A DNA stretch of 64,000 nt from Persicaria tinctoria (lineage: Eukaryota > Streptophyta > Magnoliopsida > Caryophyllales > Polygonaceae). A program made the position numbers and the translations under genes. Position 1 is the stretch's first letter. The number at the start of each line of letters is the position of its first letter. The notes under the pieces are model-generated. The model was given only the letters and a program-made list of their open reading frames with translations, had not been told where the DNA came from and made no database searches. This document shows positions 33,441 through 45,470 of the stretch, piece after piece. The stretch spans positions 8,352,001 to 8,416,000 of the forward strand of contig JBANSL010000002.1 in NCBI GenBank assembly GCA_037127255.1, given 5' to 3'.

Positions 33441-33865
33441 GAGATTCCCAACAGCTACTCTAAAAAAAATCTAAAATAGAGAATAAAATAATAAAATCTC
33501 TAAAAAATTTACACCACAACTCCAACAGATTCTCTATTATACAAATTGTTACATTTATTATACATTATAATAGATACATAAATTCATAATTTAATAAATA
33601 GAATTCCAATAACTAATTCATTAAATCAATAGGCAACTACCAATGAACAAATATGTAATCATTGAAAGGGATGAATGCATTAAATTTTACATATTATAAC
33701 TCTTCCTCTAAATTTAGATATTTTTTCCCTCTCTCCATCAATTTCTCTATTTTAGAGATAAAAATAGAGATAAGTTTAGAGAAACTGTTGAGGAGAAAAA
33801 ATGGTTTTTTTTTTAATCTAAAATCTCTCATTTTCTCTATTTTAAAGAAGTTGTTGGGCTTGCTC
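33441..33865. mobile_element. Tourist-like (PIF/Harbinger) MITE
   Basis: The right end, read inward, is GAGCAAGCCCAACAACTTC, and the left end GAGATTCCCAACAGCTACTC is a diverged copy. Both are flanked by TAA (33438-33440 and 33866-33868). A 3-bp TAA target and these ends fit Tourist-like MITEs. The same terminal motif recurs at 44362-44596. Confidence 0.75.
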
Positions 33866-34508
33866 TAATATTGCATCCTAGAGAAACTTCTTATTAACAA
33901 TTAAACATTTTCTTTAAAAAAAAAGGAAAAAATAATTAAAAATTCATAATTCTAGGAAAAATAAAGAGTCAAAATGGGCACCAAATCTCCATTGTCTCAA
34001 ATATGTTTGATTTAAAATTAGTTATTACATTTTGTGTGACACAAATACCTCATTCTTTAGAACATCTGTACTAGTAAAAAAATCGTTAGAACATCTCTAT
34101 TCTCTAACAATGATAAAGGTGATATGATATAGGGTTCGTATGGGACGGGGTTAATAAACTGACTAAAATTATAAACAAGCTAAAATTTATAAACAGATGG
34201 TAAAAGTAGTTAAAATTTTAAACTGAAATATAAGCTGCGTATGGGGCACAAGTGTTTTAATTTTGATATATGAATTTAGTAGTTGTGAAAAGGGTGTTTT
34301 GTTTATTTTAGCTTAATAATTTGGGATAACCTTTGATAAATTTTACAACAATGGGCAATCCTACAAATACACGTACAAATGTCTGCGATGACTACGTCGT
34401 AATAAGGGTGGTTAATCATCAAATAGTCGATAATTTTTACAACAATAGACACTCTTACAATAACACGTACATTGTCTGGAATTGGTACATCCTAATAAGG
34501 GTGGCTAT

Positions 34509-35909
34509 TCATCCATTTCGAGCTGCCCAAACAATGTCTGCGATCTCATCTCGCAACCTCTTCATAATATCGCTTGGAGCACCACTTGGGCCCTCGACCC
34601 CAGCGGTATCAACGTCTGTAGGGGCGTTGTTGGGCATGGGTTGTTGCCTTGGATTGTTGTCTTCATCGTCCGAAAAATGTTCCGAGTGTAGGCGAATAAA
34701 GTTGTGAAGTGCCATGGTAGCTAGGATGATATCAATCTGTGTTTCTTCATCGTAATTGGGCATTGTAGACAACACCTTGAATTTCTTCTTCCACACGCCA
34801 AATGTACGTTCTACAACGTTACGTAATTGCGAGTGTCTGTAGTTGAATAGCTCTCGCATATTCCCTGGTGCCACACGCTGGAAGTGGGTCAAGTGGTAGT
34901 ACGACCTTGAGTAAGGTACCATGTATCCGTCACGACAAGCATATCCCTTGTCGCATAGATAATACTTGCCTGAACCAAACTCAATCAAAATCAAACGATA
35001 TATGACATGTAAAGCTATGTAGTTCACAAACATACCGCGTGGGGGGTGTGGAAAATTCATATTCGGATCGTTGTTAGCACTGTCAAGTACCTTCGCATCA
35101 TGTGCGGATCCTTCCCATCCAACCAGTGCATACGTGAAAAGCATGTCGAAGTCCACCACAACTAGGACATTAAACGTTACGGTCTGCTTGCGTCCTCTGT
35201 AGCGATCTTGGGTGTCCTCCGCGATGGTTGCTTCTATGTGGGTACCATCTATTGCTCCGATTGCATTCTACAAAAGGAAGTACATGGATGAAACCTTCAT
35301 GTCCCAAATAGGTTGTTAAGTGGTTTAACGGCAATACGATACATGTACCTTGAACGGCATAAACCGTTGATTGGATGAAATACGCGATGGTATTTCGTTG
35401 AACGTTGGGTCACGAGGCTTCAACATGTCTCGTGTTAAGCCGATTAAGTTCTGCTTCCGACCTGTTATTGTATCCAACACCTGATGAATTGTTCGATTGA
35501 CTGTCTCAGGCGAATGTTGGAAGTGCTCGCAAATCACTCTAGTCGAAGCCCCTTGTGAAACCATATACAGAAACATTCCAACCTTTTCATGGATGGGTAT
35601 GTTCCGTGACCCTGCTAACCCATACCGGTTTCCCAAGGTATTGCAAAGCTGCTGAAAGCATCCAGTTTCCATTCGAAACATGTTGTAGGCTCTGTCAAGA
35701 TGACCCCCCATAAGTTGTTCCACCCATTCCCTACCTCGACCACGAGTTGTATAGCAAGGTTCCTTGTGGAAATGCGTGTAATAGTAATGAGCAACGCAAT
35801 CATCTACTGCTTGATTGTCTAATTCACATGCGATAATACGCCGTTGTAAGTTCCGTGACCGGTTGATGATATCCATTGCACTCCCTTGGGCATCACTACT
35901 CTCCCCCAT
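34509..35909 (-). CDS. PIF/Harbinger transposase (DDE_Tnp_4 / HARBI1-like), 2 exons, 439 aa
   Basis: It cuts and rejoins DNA at the element ends. Exons are 35349-35909 and 34509-35267, joined in phase 0 across an 81-bp GT-AG intron, where FMPFK runs into NAIGAIDGTHIEATIAED. The N-terminal part has a helix-turn-helix-like region (STRVICEHFQHSPETVNRTI). Catalytic acidic residues are seen in AIDGTHI, LCDKGYA and VERTFGVWKKKFKVL, and FTYALVGWEGSAHDAKVL is another conserved block. The C-terminus has an acidic DDEDNN stretch and ends IVWAARNG. The length is usual for the family and I see no stop or frameshift, so it may encode active protein. It is transcribed in the same direction as the Myb/SANT-like partner 300 bp upstream. 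Confidence 0.9.
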
Positions 35910-36209
35910 AAGCGCCGACCTACGCTAGTTTCATCAAGAGTTCAAATAAAAAAGAGAAACACATGAACACATTTTAAAATCATTCATTACAACACAAATT
36001 CAAATAACACCAGTAAAGCACTGCAAACATTAACACAAATACCAATCATTCATTACAACATAAGCTAGTTTCATCACAAGTTCAAATCATGCATCACAAG
36101 TAAATAGCCTCCATACATTACAACTCGGAAATAGTTAAACACATTCAGAAAGAGTTCAATGAATGACTACAAAGGGAAAGGAACACAAGTAACTTCGAAT
36201 GCTAGACCA

Positions 36210-37394
36210 TCAGGTGGAGGTGGATTTACCCTTCTCATATGAATGTTGCAGAAATGCAAGGCGTTCCTCGTTTGAGCGAAGCCATAGTAAGGTGTGACGC
36301 CACTTCTCGTCCATATTGCGTAACAGAGAATCCATCCACAATGCACTAGTACTATCAATGACGCCCTCATCAGCCATTTTTCCAAGTAGTTCGAGTCCCT
36401 CATCCATCGATGGTGGCAATTTTCCAACAGCTTTTGCAATTGAAGACGCCTCCTGCTCTAACATTGCAATCATCCTCTCACCACGGGAGTTTGATTGCGA
36501 CAAGTGTGAATTCAACATTGCAGCTCCTCCAGACCTACGCCGCTTGCTAGACTCTGGGCGCCCAGTTGGTGCGAGTGGGGCCCCCATAGGAGGCGTACCA
36601 GTCACCGGGGATGCATTAGGGGTATCCCCTTCTGGCGTACCTTCATCCACATATGCACTCCTTTGAGGCTGCGTTTGAGTGCCTAAGTTATCCGGTGGAG
36701 TCTGAACACATCCATCGCTCAGTAGGCTAGTGAAATTCTGAAACAAGGTTTCACCTTCCTCGTCGACATTGAAGTCATTCAGGGCAGCCCCTTCGGTACC
36801 CATTGAATCACCATCCACTTCCACAGTAGCTCTCCCAGGAACGCGAGTTGGATTCATAGAAGGTGACATTGCCAATCGACCCGTTGCAACGGTCTTCCCA
36901 AACAACCTATCCATCAGCTCCTCCCAATCTGGATCCATGCCCTTGTGCCTGAACTTGGTGCATTCTTTTTTCTCCTATAGCCGAGTAAAACAAAGTAATC
37001 AGGATTTCACTTTTGCACAACTATAAATCCAATAACCCAAATCCATCTATAAAGAAAAAAGGCTTAGGCAAAACCTTGATTTTCTTATCTGCTTGTCAGC
37101 CATTATTCTTCGATTCACCGGATCCCAACCTAATCCAGTTTCATGGTTTCTTAGCATCTTCCAAGCCGAGTACTCGCGTTTCAAACCTTGATACCTATTC
37201 TTCATTACCACAACCGTCACTGTACGACCTACCTTTTTGGAAAATGCAAGTGCCAATTCATCCCACTTGAAATTGCTTGTCGGATTCGTGTTCTTGCGGT
37301 AATCCAGCAACAGTAGAACCATTTGTTTAAGTACGTCGTCGTTCCAAGTGAAGGAACAATTGCTCGTGTTATCGGTATTTTGTGAGACATCCAT
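36210..37394 (-). CDS. Harbinger-associated Myb/SANT-like protein, 2 exons
   Basis: The second protein of PIF/Harbinger elements binds DNA and helps bring the transposase to the nucleus and to the ends. The first exon (from the ATG at 37394) reads FTWNDDVLKQMVLLLLDYRK, WDELALAFSKKVGRTVTV and MKNRYQGLKREYSAWKML, a Myb/SANT-like (Myb_DNA-bind_3) domain, then GLGWDPVNRRIMADKQI. The second exon (about 36210-36977) begins EKKECTKFRHKGMDPDWEEL, then a proline/threonine-rich linker with a basic SSKRRRSGG patch, and ends with a helical region (WRHTLLWLRSNEERLAFL). The acceptor TATAG at about 36978 is clear. The best-looking donor, AG|GTTTTG near 37070, would shift phase, so either another donor is used or a small indel has broken the gene. 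Confidence 0.75.
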
Positions 37395-37794
37395 TTTCTG
37401 TCAGTAACAACCAAAACATTTTCAAAACATGCAGTAGAACCATTTGTTAACACGTTTTCATGAACACTTAACAATAAACATATAAAAGGACAAGCTCTTT
37501 CTTTTGAATAAATTGCATATTTCTTTGTTGGTGATTGAATTGCACATCTTTCAGTTCAGTCATAGACTGCAGAGAAACAAGATTCCTACTCGAATGCTAG
37601 AGCAAAATTTGCTTATAATTTTTTTTTTATTACAACTGATAATTGTGAGCTGAAATGTTAAAAGTTTTTAGTGTATACTTCGTGTTCTTGGATTATGCTC
37701 AGTGTTTCTTTTTTCAGCTGATTTTTTTTTATCAAATTCCAAGTATCAATATTCATTTACCCCCAAAGCCAAGGAAGTAAAAGTGAAAGAGGGG

Positions 37795-37896
37795 ATGGAG
37801 AAAGCACTGTCAAAAGTGGGAAGCATAAAAACTGGGAGCTTCTGGATTACCAAGAAAGCCAAGGAAGAAATCAAATACATTATTGAAAATGTCACT
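37795..37896 (+). pseudogene. captured first exon of a DUF538-family gene
   Basis: The 34-residue open segment MEKALSKVGSIKTGSFWITK then KAKEEIKYIIENVT matches the start of plant DUF538 proteins (family members begin MEKALxKVxSxKAGSFWISxKAKEE). It ends at a donor-like GTTAGT at 37897, and the following 360 bp look like intron. No further exon is present. A T-rich and pyrimidine-rich stretch before it may be the captured promoter or UTR. It lies inside the Harbinger element, opposite in strand to both element genes, so it is best read as a transduplicated host fragment. The in-frame upstream extension (37702-37794) may be leader sequence. Confidence 0.65.
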
Positions 37897-39215
37897 GTTA
37901 GTCTTTATCTCTTCACCACTTCCTTCAATTTCTTTGCTTTCTTGCAAATTTTATGCTTATTTGCCATATTTGGTGTGGCTTGTTCTCCCAATTGATTTGC
38001 ATTTTGATCTTGTTTTTTGGGGTGAATTCTGAAATGGGTATGAGAAAAAAAACCAGAGATTTGATTTGGGTGAGGTGAATGGAAGTGGATTCTTGAATTT
38101 TCATGGGAGAAAACATGGGTTGGGGTTTGTGGTGTCCAAATCTAAATCCAATAAGGAAATGTGTTTGGTTAATTTGGAATTCAGACTTGTTTATCTCAAT
38201 TTCTCAGCCTTTTGGCTTGAAAGATTGAATTTCCAGTGCATGACATTTTGATTTCAATAGCGTAAATTTGGTCATTTCTAAAGGCTATCTTTAATTCTTT
38301 ATGATGTAACAAACCTTGACTTAAAGTAAGCTAAAATTCAGCTTCCCAACTCTACATTTCTCGTTTTTATTTCACTCATGCATGCTAAGCCTAGATTTGG
38401 AGGACGAGATTGTTTTTATTATCAAGAATCTTATTGCAGCTTAGAATTGATGAACCTTATTTACACACTATAAGCTTCTTACCTGTACAATTCAGCAGTT
38501 GATTAGCCTTATAGCTAATCAACATAATACACCAAAATAGCATTAAGGACAGCATTCAGAAATCATTCAGAAAATTAGCATCTTGTTCTAACAAACAGCA
38601 TTCAGAAATCATTCCTAGACGCAAAAAATCTTGCAGTAACAACAACAACAACCATCAGCTGTACAATAACAACAACAAAAACGAAATCCACAATTTCTAA
38701 TTCAATCCAATTTCAACAAGTTTGAAATCAACAATCAATTCCTAATTCATTCCAACACCCACATTTTCGCACAAATAAACACCCTATTTCGCACACATTC
38801 GAAATTAATGGATCAAGGTGAGTGACATACGTACCTTAATGATCTTCGTTCTTCGTAGCCCTCACAGCCGCCTCGGAATAACACCGGAGCAACCCTTAAT
38901 TTGTCTCCTGGCGCCGGTTTTCGTCTCCTGCGGTAGATGGAAATAGATGGAAGATGGGAGATTGATGGAAGATAGATGGAAGATAAGGGAGAGTGACATA
39001 CCGCCGGTTTTCGTCTCCGGTCCGGTTGAACTTCGTCTTTAGGGCCACAGATGGAGATGCCGCCGAATCGCCGATCCTCTGCTCCTAAGAGAGAACAACC
39101 CTAAGCGCTTGTACTTTGGTAAACATCTGGGCGGGTTGTGATTTTGCAAAAATACGAGGGGTAAATTTGTAATTGTGGGAAAATAAACCCCTAAAAAAGC
39201 TGCCTTGGCCGGCTT

Positions 39216-39475
39216 CTAAATAAACCAAAAGTTTTAACCGGTTTTCGACTTTTATTGGCTCCCATACCCCACTTAAACCAGTTAAATTTTTTAACCCCTA
39301 GAAATTACTAATTTCAACCGGTTTCTGAGGGCAACCATACACAGCCTAAATAAACCAAAAATTTTAACCGGTTTTCGACTTTTATTGGCTCCCATACCCC
39401 ACTTAAACCAGTTAAATTTTTTAACCCCTAGAAATTACTAATTTCAACCGGTTTCTGAGGGCAACCATACACAGC
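39216..39475. repeat. 130-bp tandem duplication at the Harbinger right end
   Basis: Two copies (39216-39345 and 39346-39475), almost identical, each run from CTAAATAAACC to GAGGGCAACCATACACAGC. The terminal inverted repeat is therefore present twice in tandem. Confidence 0.9.
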
Positions 39476-39479
39476 CATA

Positions 39480-42400
39480 AGCTAGAACTAGAAGTGCACA
39501 ATGAGACTCCGAGAAACAATGATAAATACCTCACACTTGGACTAGTAGAAAATTTGTTAGAACATCTTTAACAGATTTTTCCATTTTTCAGATTTTGGAG
39601 TTTGTAAAATATTTTTTTATGTATCATGTTTTTAATCTCATTCTTCAAAACGAGAAAGCAAAAGGAAAAAAATATAGAAGTTTTCTAAATTTGCAATATT
39701 TATCAAAACTATATGATTCTCCTAAATTTTAAAATGTGAAAACTAATAGAGTAATAACTTAGAGAATATATATTTTGTTTTTCATTTTTGAAATGTTTTG
39801 GGAAAGTAGTTAGGAGTTAGGAGTTAGGACTCATAAAAATGCATAAAGACTTGAAACGCATCGTATTAAGCTGGACCTGATGAAAGAAGTAGTCTTGGAC
39901 TCTTGGGCCAAACTATAGTTGAAAGATCAGCCCAATTATAATAACAAATTCTTTCCCTTCCAACTTGAGATATTTTCATTTTGGCTTCTTTTTTTTTTTT
40001 TGGAGATTTCAAAATTGAAGATTTTCGGAACCGCGACTGCCATGGATGATCTCTCCTGCTTTCCAACTTCGGCGCCGAAAATTTGGTAATCCGTCTGCGT
40101 CAACTCCAGGTCAGCACTCGGCATCGCTTTCAATTCGATGCTTATCAAGTATATCAATCCATAAGACGCTTCAATTTTGGCAAATGCCGAATTGGAGAGG
40201 CTTTCATATTCAGCAAAATCCAAAACACGCTCCAGGTCAGTCCTCGGCATCGCTTTCAATTGCGCATTCGCTATGGATGATTCTCGAATCCATTGTTTTG
40301 CTCAGCTCTGCGATTTGAATTGTAGAGGTTTTCATATTCAGTAGAATCAGATTTGCAATCGTTGAAAAACTTGAAATTTCTGAATAGGTTGAATGGAACA
40401 GTAATTAATGCTGATCTGAAAGTTTAACGGAATTAAACAAAACAGAAGACCGTGGATCACTTTGCACTCAGTATTTGAATTCCAGATTCGTGTTGAAGTT
40501 TGCTGAAACCGGCAGGTTTTGATTACATGTTTGATGATTCATTTGAAATCGATCAGCAACAACGATTTCTCCGCCTTGGATCTACCATATCCATATCCAT
40601 CTATGGTCTAATTGACCAGATTTAATGCCGAGTAAAGGCCTAAAAAGTGCTAGATCTGTATATTTGAAATTGGACAGATTTAATGGCAAGTATGAAGATT
40701 AGTTAGCTAGAGATAATGAACAACACAGACAAACTCTGTTGAGAATTAGGCCCTCAGCTCCCTGGATCTGTGTGGCTGTAGATGATTACGAGTTACGAAT
40801 GATCTAGCATTTATTTTTAAATATTTTTCTTGCTGAATTAATTTTCAGTTGTCGGTTTACACAGACTACGATGATCAAGTTTGTTGCTCGAGTGTTGTTG
40901 TAGCTCCATGGTATATATATACTTTTCATATGAGATCATCTTTTGTTCTCCAGGGAAATACAGGAGGTCAGTTATAAATTTGCCATCTAGCATCTCATTG
41001 ACAAGTAGAGGTTTCTTGTTTTGAAAGACAACGGCGCCAAATGGCTTGGCATGGCATATTGGCAAGTGGCAACGTTTGAATTTCAGGTCAGATATATGTA
41101 ATTAATATATTTATACTACTGATTGATATGATGATATGAATCCCTAAGTATATGCATGTATGTATTACCAAAGGTTGCAAGTTTTCTCTGGAAATGAAAA
41201 CAGTGATTGGAGTGCCCAAAATAAAGTGGTTTTAATTTGGTGAGGTTTTAGATTTTTTTGCGAGGAAATTATATGAACATTGGGTCACTAGTAAACACCC
41301 TATCGACTTGTAGTTATTGTTGAATTATAGAATCAGCATAGTTCTGTTTGCCCTTGTCTGGCACCTATATATATATGGTTAATCATAAATCATTCAACCA
41401 ATTTGACAACAAACCACCTTGAAAACCCCAACCAGTTTTAAAAGAATGGTTTAGTTTCTTTACCAAACTCTATTTTTTTTTTTGGTAAGTTGGCATACAT
41501 ACTCGATATGTGACTAGTTGTAACTTGTAAGTTATAACAAAATAACATACTCCATGATAAACAAGTTAGTACTTTTAATAGTTGTTTTGTATTATATATG
41601 CCTTAATGTAGCAATTGGACAAGGAGTCAAATCATTATGAAGAAGCATTTTACTGTATATATATACTACTTTATTTCCTCCTTGTTCTTTAAATATCATG
41701 GCCGGCTCGTATAAATTCCATATTATTTTATGTTGTTTGATAGTAAATCAATTCCTGCACATCGATGATTAACATGAAATGTTTATTAGTGATCGACTAG
41801 AAAACGACAATCTCAGCTGTCCTCCTCGCTTCAATTTAATTAGTTGCTTAGTGCTGTAGTAACGGCACTTCATTTTGCGTAGGGTCTACACTAAGAAAAC
41901 ATGGGAAAGAGGAGTGTATGTGTAGTTGGTTGGTAGCTAGATCAGATTATACGGTACATTCATTGAGTGGATCGAAGAACCCAGGAACAAACCATGCATT
42001 GATGAACACACAATTCATAGCTGCCTTTGCCTAGCTAGCTGTGAACGAAAGCAAATTAAATCAATAAACCAAAGTGTGATAAAAGTCGATCTAGAGCCTA
42101 TACCAACAAATAAAGTTATATATCAAGCATGACCAAAGCCTCCACAACGCTGATCCGATCGTCAGCTTGTGAGGTTACCATCCCATATATATATATATAT
42201 ACCACAGGTCCACAGGATTATATTAGATGTGTTTATATATGCCATTTTAGGAGCTCTAAATCACTGAGTTAATTAACTTGCCCGTGAGATTTGATTCCAT
42301 GTACAACAAGATAATACATATATATACTAGCCGCAGTAGCTAAGTAGCTAATTATCTTTGACCTTTGGGAAAAGGAAAGGAAGAAGAAGCACTAGCTAAG

Positions 42401-43193
42401 TAGCTAGTCTTGTTCTTATCATTACCATTTCATACTAATCAGCGTTGCGGTTTTCAGTATCATTATACTAATTAATGGTAGGACCTGTGAGATTAAACTA
42501 ACTTAAACCAGCACTCACCGCCCACTCTATTATCACCTGTCATCATCAGAAAATAGAGGCGGCAATCGGGTCACAGTTGGCCCATTGTAAGCCCTTTTGT
42601 GTGTGGTACGGTAGATCGATTGAGTCGGGTTGGGTCAATATGCGGGTCGTTTTCTCCGGTCCGTTGGAACGCCACCACATACATAACCCCATGAGTCCGT
42701 GACGGAGCCAACGCCTCCTTGATTGAGAAGAGGAATTCCGATCCACCAACACCACCTATATATGTCTCAAGCCCTCTCCGGCCTTCTGTTAAATTTGATG
42801 AGTTAAACACTCCACATATCTGCCCTTATCTTTTCACTTTCATTTCACATGGTTAACCACTTGCATATATATCATAGTTTAATTACATCTTATCGTAATT
42901 TGTAGGCCCCTTCAAAACATCAAGTATGAACTATAAACTAAAGGTGTAAACTCATATATAAGATATCAGATTACCCTAATCATATATAGCACGTAACTAG
43001 TGAAGTACAATTGTGAACTAATTAACCTTATTCAAGGTTAAAGATCGGATTAAATTAAAGTACCTTTACTCTACTGCTGATCTTCGATCGATCAAGATGA
43101 TCTGATGATCATATCATGTATATGCATATATCAAACTCTTTGAGTCTTTGCTCGCCCAAATCAACACAACACAAACACTATACTTTCAGTCTA
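39480..43193. other. long stretch without supportable genes
   Basis: A possible MITE (GTTAGAACATCTTTAACAG at about 39557) and an imperfect duplication of a 34-base segment (about 40101-40134 and 40228-40261, core CAGGTCAG.CCTCGGCATCG) are present. The 40020-40320 patch is GC-richer with short frames on both strands, but none resembles a known protein. TA runs occur near 41363 and 42186. The part next to 43194 should hold the ERF 3' UTR. Confidence 0.35.
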
Positions 43194-43679
43194 TCAATCG
43201 TCATCCGACTCCTCAGGATCCGGATACTCGTTCAGATCCGGCGTCCCTTGAAACTTACGAGAACTATCACGGTGTAGCGACTCCGTTGGGTTGACCTGAA
43301 CCCGTGCAGTTTCAGCAGCGTCCACCCTCGTACCGACCTCCGTGGCCTTCTTCCGTATAACTTCGGCAGATAGGCCATGGAGGTCTAAGTCATCGACGTG
43401 GACCAAGTACTCCGGGAAGTTGAGGCGGGCGGTGGGGCCACGGAGATAGAACACGGCGGTGTCGTAGGCCCTCGCGGCGGCCACCGGGGAGGAGTAGGAG
43501 CCCAGCCAAATCCTTGAGCGCTTGTTGGGCTCCCTTATCTCCGCCACCCACTTCCCCCACTTCCTCATCCTTATTCCCCTGTACGGCTTGTCCTGCTGCG
43601 CCTGCCTGTGCTTCCTCTTCTCCGTCGCCGCCGCAGCGATTTCGCCGCCGGTGCTTCTTCCACAACACTCCCCTTCCAT
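43194..43679 (-). CDS. AP2/ERF transcription factor, DREB A-5-like with EAR motif (161 aa)
   Basis: A nuclear DNA-binding protein, single exon. The AP2 domain (about residues 32-89) reads [20 protein letters not shown], then [20 protein letters not shown] and [13 protein letters not shown]. An N-terminal basic patch (KRKHRQAQQ) precedes it. Near the C-terminus DLNEYP fits the DLNxxP form of the EAR repression motif, followed by an acidic tail EESDDD. A small A-5-type AP2 protein with a terminal DLNxxP motif matches the DEAR/RAP2.1/ERF008-011 group, which act as repressors in stress responses. The first ATG (43679) precedes the domain by 30 residues and fits the group. The exact orthologue is not determined. 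Confidence 0.92.
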   Translation of the reverse strand: MEGECCGRSTGGEIAAAATEKRKHRQAQQDKPYRGIRMRKWGKWVAEIREPNKRSRIWLGSYSSPVAAARAYDTAVFYLRGPTARLNFPEYLVHVDDLDLHGLSAEVIRKKATEVGTRVDAAETARVQVNPTESLHRDSSRKFQGTPDLNEYPDPEESDDD

Positions 43680-44091
43680 GCTATATATGTGTGAGTAATT
43701 AATTGATTGAAATGATTAATGGAAACAAGCTAAGAGAAGTAAGATTTATGAGATGAAGGTTTCATATTGGGTTTTTGAGGAGAGGGGGAAAAAAAAGGAG
43801 GAATAGAGAAGGGGATAGAGTTTCTCCTTGTGGTGAAAATGGTGTTTAGGGGAATGAGGGATTCGGATTATATACGGACTGTTTTGTGGTGGTGCGTTGA
43901 ATGATTAGATGAGGAGGGTTGGGGGCTTAAGGTAGAGCGTGAGGTTGAAAATTGAAAAGGAAATGAAAGGGGAAAGAGGCACGAAATTAGTAGGCAAAGA
44001 AGTGCTTGTTGCTTATAATTAATTAGAAGAAATATAAAATCAAACTTTAGGTTTATTTATTTATTTTGTTTTAGGTATGGGGAGTGTTTGG

Positions 44092-44348
44092 GTGTACGTA
44101 TATGGTTAAAAAAAAAATCTTATAGTAATTTTTTACCCCTTCCATTTTAACTTATTTGGTTTGAAAGTACCACAATACCCCTAATAACAACCAAATAAAT
44201 TCTACTTTTTACAAATATAAACTGTTTTTCGCTCCATACGGAGATTATCTTGTTGCTTAAATTTTTAACTACTTTTACCAACAATTTATAAATTTTAGCA
44301 TGTTTATAATTTTAGTCAGTTTATTAACCTTGTCTCTCATACGAACCC
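44092..44348 (-). mobile_element. MITE related to the Harbinger element at 34132
   Basis: Read on the minus strand from 44348 it begins GGGTTCGTATGAGAG, then GGTTAATAAACTGACTAAAA, and runs parallel to 34132-34248 for about 120 bp. The other end is GGGTGTACGTATATGG. TTT flanks both sides. No coding capacity. Confidence 0.65.
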
Positions 44349-44361
44349 TTTATGCTTATTA

Positions 44362-44596
44362 GAGCAAGCCATCTTCATTCTTTTGAGAATATTTAATTTT
44401 TTGGTACATTTTTTAAAATAGACAATGAAGAGAAAAAATGGAGATGAATCTCCAAATTTGGGAAAATCTATTTATATTTAAGAATAAACTTTACAATGGA
44501 AAACGGTTGAAATTGGGACAAAAAATATTCTGAACATATTATTTACGTATAATACTTTATTTTGGAGATTGTTTTATAAAAAAGGTTAGCATGCTC
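44362..44596. mobile_element. Tourist-like MITE, TTA target
   Basis: The ends are GAGCAAGCC and GCATGCTC with TTA on both sides (44359-44361 and 44597-44599). The left end matches the MITE at 33441-33865. It abuts the neighbouring MITE. Confidence 0.65.
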
Positions 44597-44794
44597 TTAA
44601 TAAGATTATTTTTTAATTAAAAAATTGATCATCCAATCACATAGGTAATATAGGTGACCTCAATTGCTGGACCTAGGTTATTTATGATGAAACTTGGTAG
44701 TTTATGTTACGACTGAAAGCCATATATAATATAATGTTATTATGGGTGGTTTTTGATACTTATGTATAGAAGGGGCGGTTTATGATAAAATGTA

Positions 44795-45064
44795 CTCCCT
44801 CCGTCTCGAAATAGATGTCATTTTAACTTTTTAATTTTGTATCAAAATAGATGTCGTTTTAGGTTTTCTAGGTAGTGGAAAGTAATGATTTGTATTGATT
44901 TATGTGTTGTTGATTTTTTTTAAAGGTTTTGATTGATTAAAAAATGTAATGGGTAATAAATTAATGAAAAAGTTAGTGGAATGATGATGTTGATTGATGG
45001 ATGAGTGTTTTTATTAAAATTTGTACATAAGAATAAAATGATATCTATTTCGAGACGGAGGGAG
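44795..45064. mobile_element. Stowaway MITE
   Basis: Ends CTCCCTCCGTCTCGAAATAG and CTATTTCGAGACGGAGGGAG with TA duplications. 270 bp, near-perfect terminal repeats. Confidence 0.95.
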
Positions 45065-45470
45065 TATATTTTAAGGGTAGTTTCTTATACTTTACCATTT
45101 ATAAAATCTATCTAAAATGTGAAACAATGGCTATTTTTTTTTGGAAAAAAATTATGCTCCAAGTCTAACTGATGAAATAGGTTCTCCATTTTTTTACATA
45201 TGTTTTGCATTTATTATATCGAGGTTGACATACAACATCAGTTGGATAACAAGCGTCCTATTTGCAGACCATCCAGATTACAGGAGTTTGTATGTGGGAA
45301 ATTGCCATCCAGAACAGTTACTTCATCTGACTCTCTTAGCCAGGTGTTTTCTATAATGAATATCGAAACATCTCTCCCAGTCCTATGTGGCATCTCTCTT
45401 CAAAGTGTTCAGTGTTTTTTAGCCTCATTCTTATCATCAGGCCAAGGATTTTCCTGAATGGCAGTTGACA

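Larger units (their letters stand above)
34132..39476 (-). mobile_element. PIF/Harbinger element with both genes
   Basis: It carries the two-gene set of this superfamily, a DDE transposase and a Myb/SANT-like protein, both on the minus strand. Ends are GGGTTCGTATGGGAC (34132) and CAACCATACACAGCC (39476), an imperfect inverted pair, flanked by ATA on each side (34129-34131 and 39477-39479). The right end is part of a 130-bp tandem duplication. A fragment of a host DUF538 gene is carried in opposite orientation. The first 115 bp match the MITE at 44092-44348. Ends were placed by eye. Confidence 0.75.

Noticed and set aside
42546..42810. Minus-strand frames downstream of the ERF gene
   Set aside because: No similarity recognised, two overlapping frames and no supporting splice or start context.
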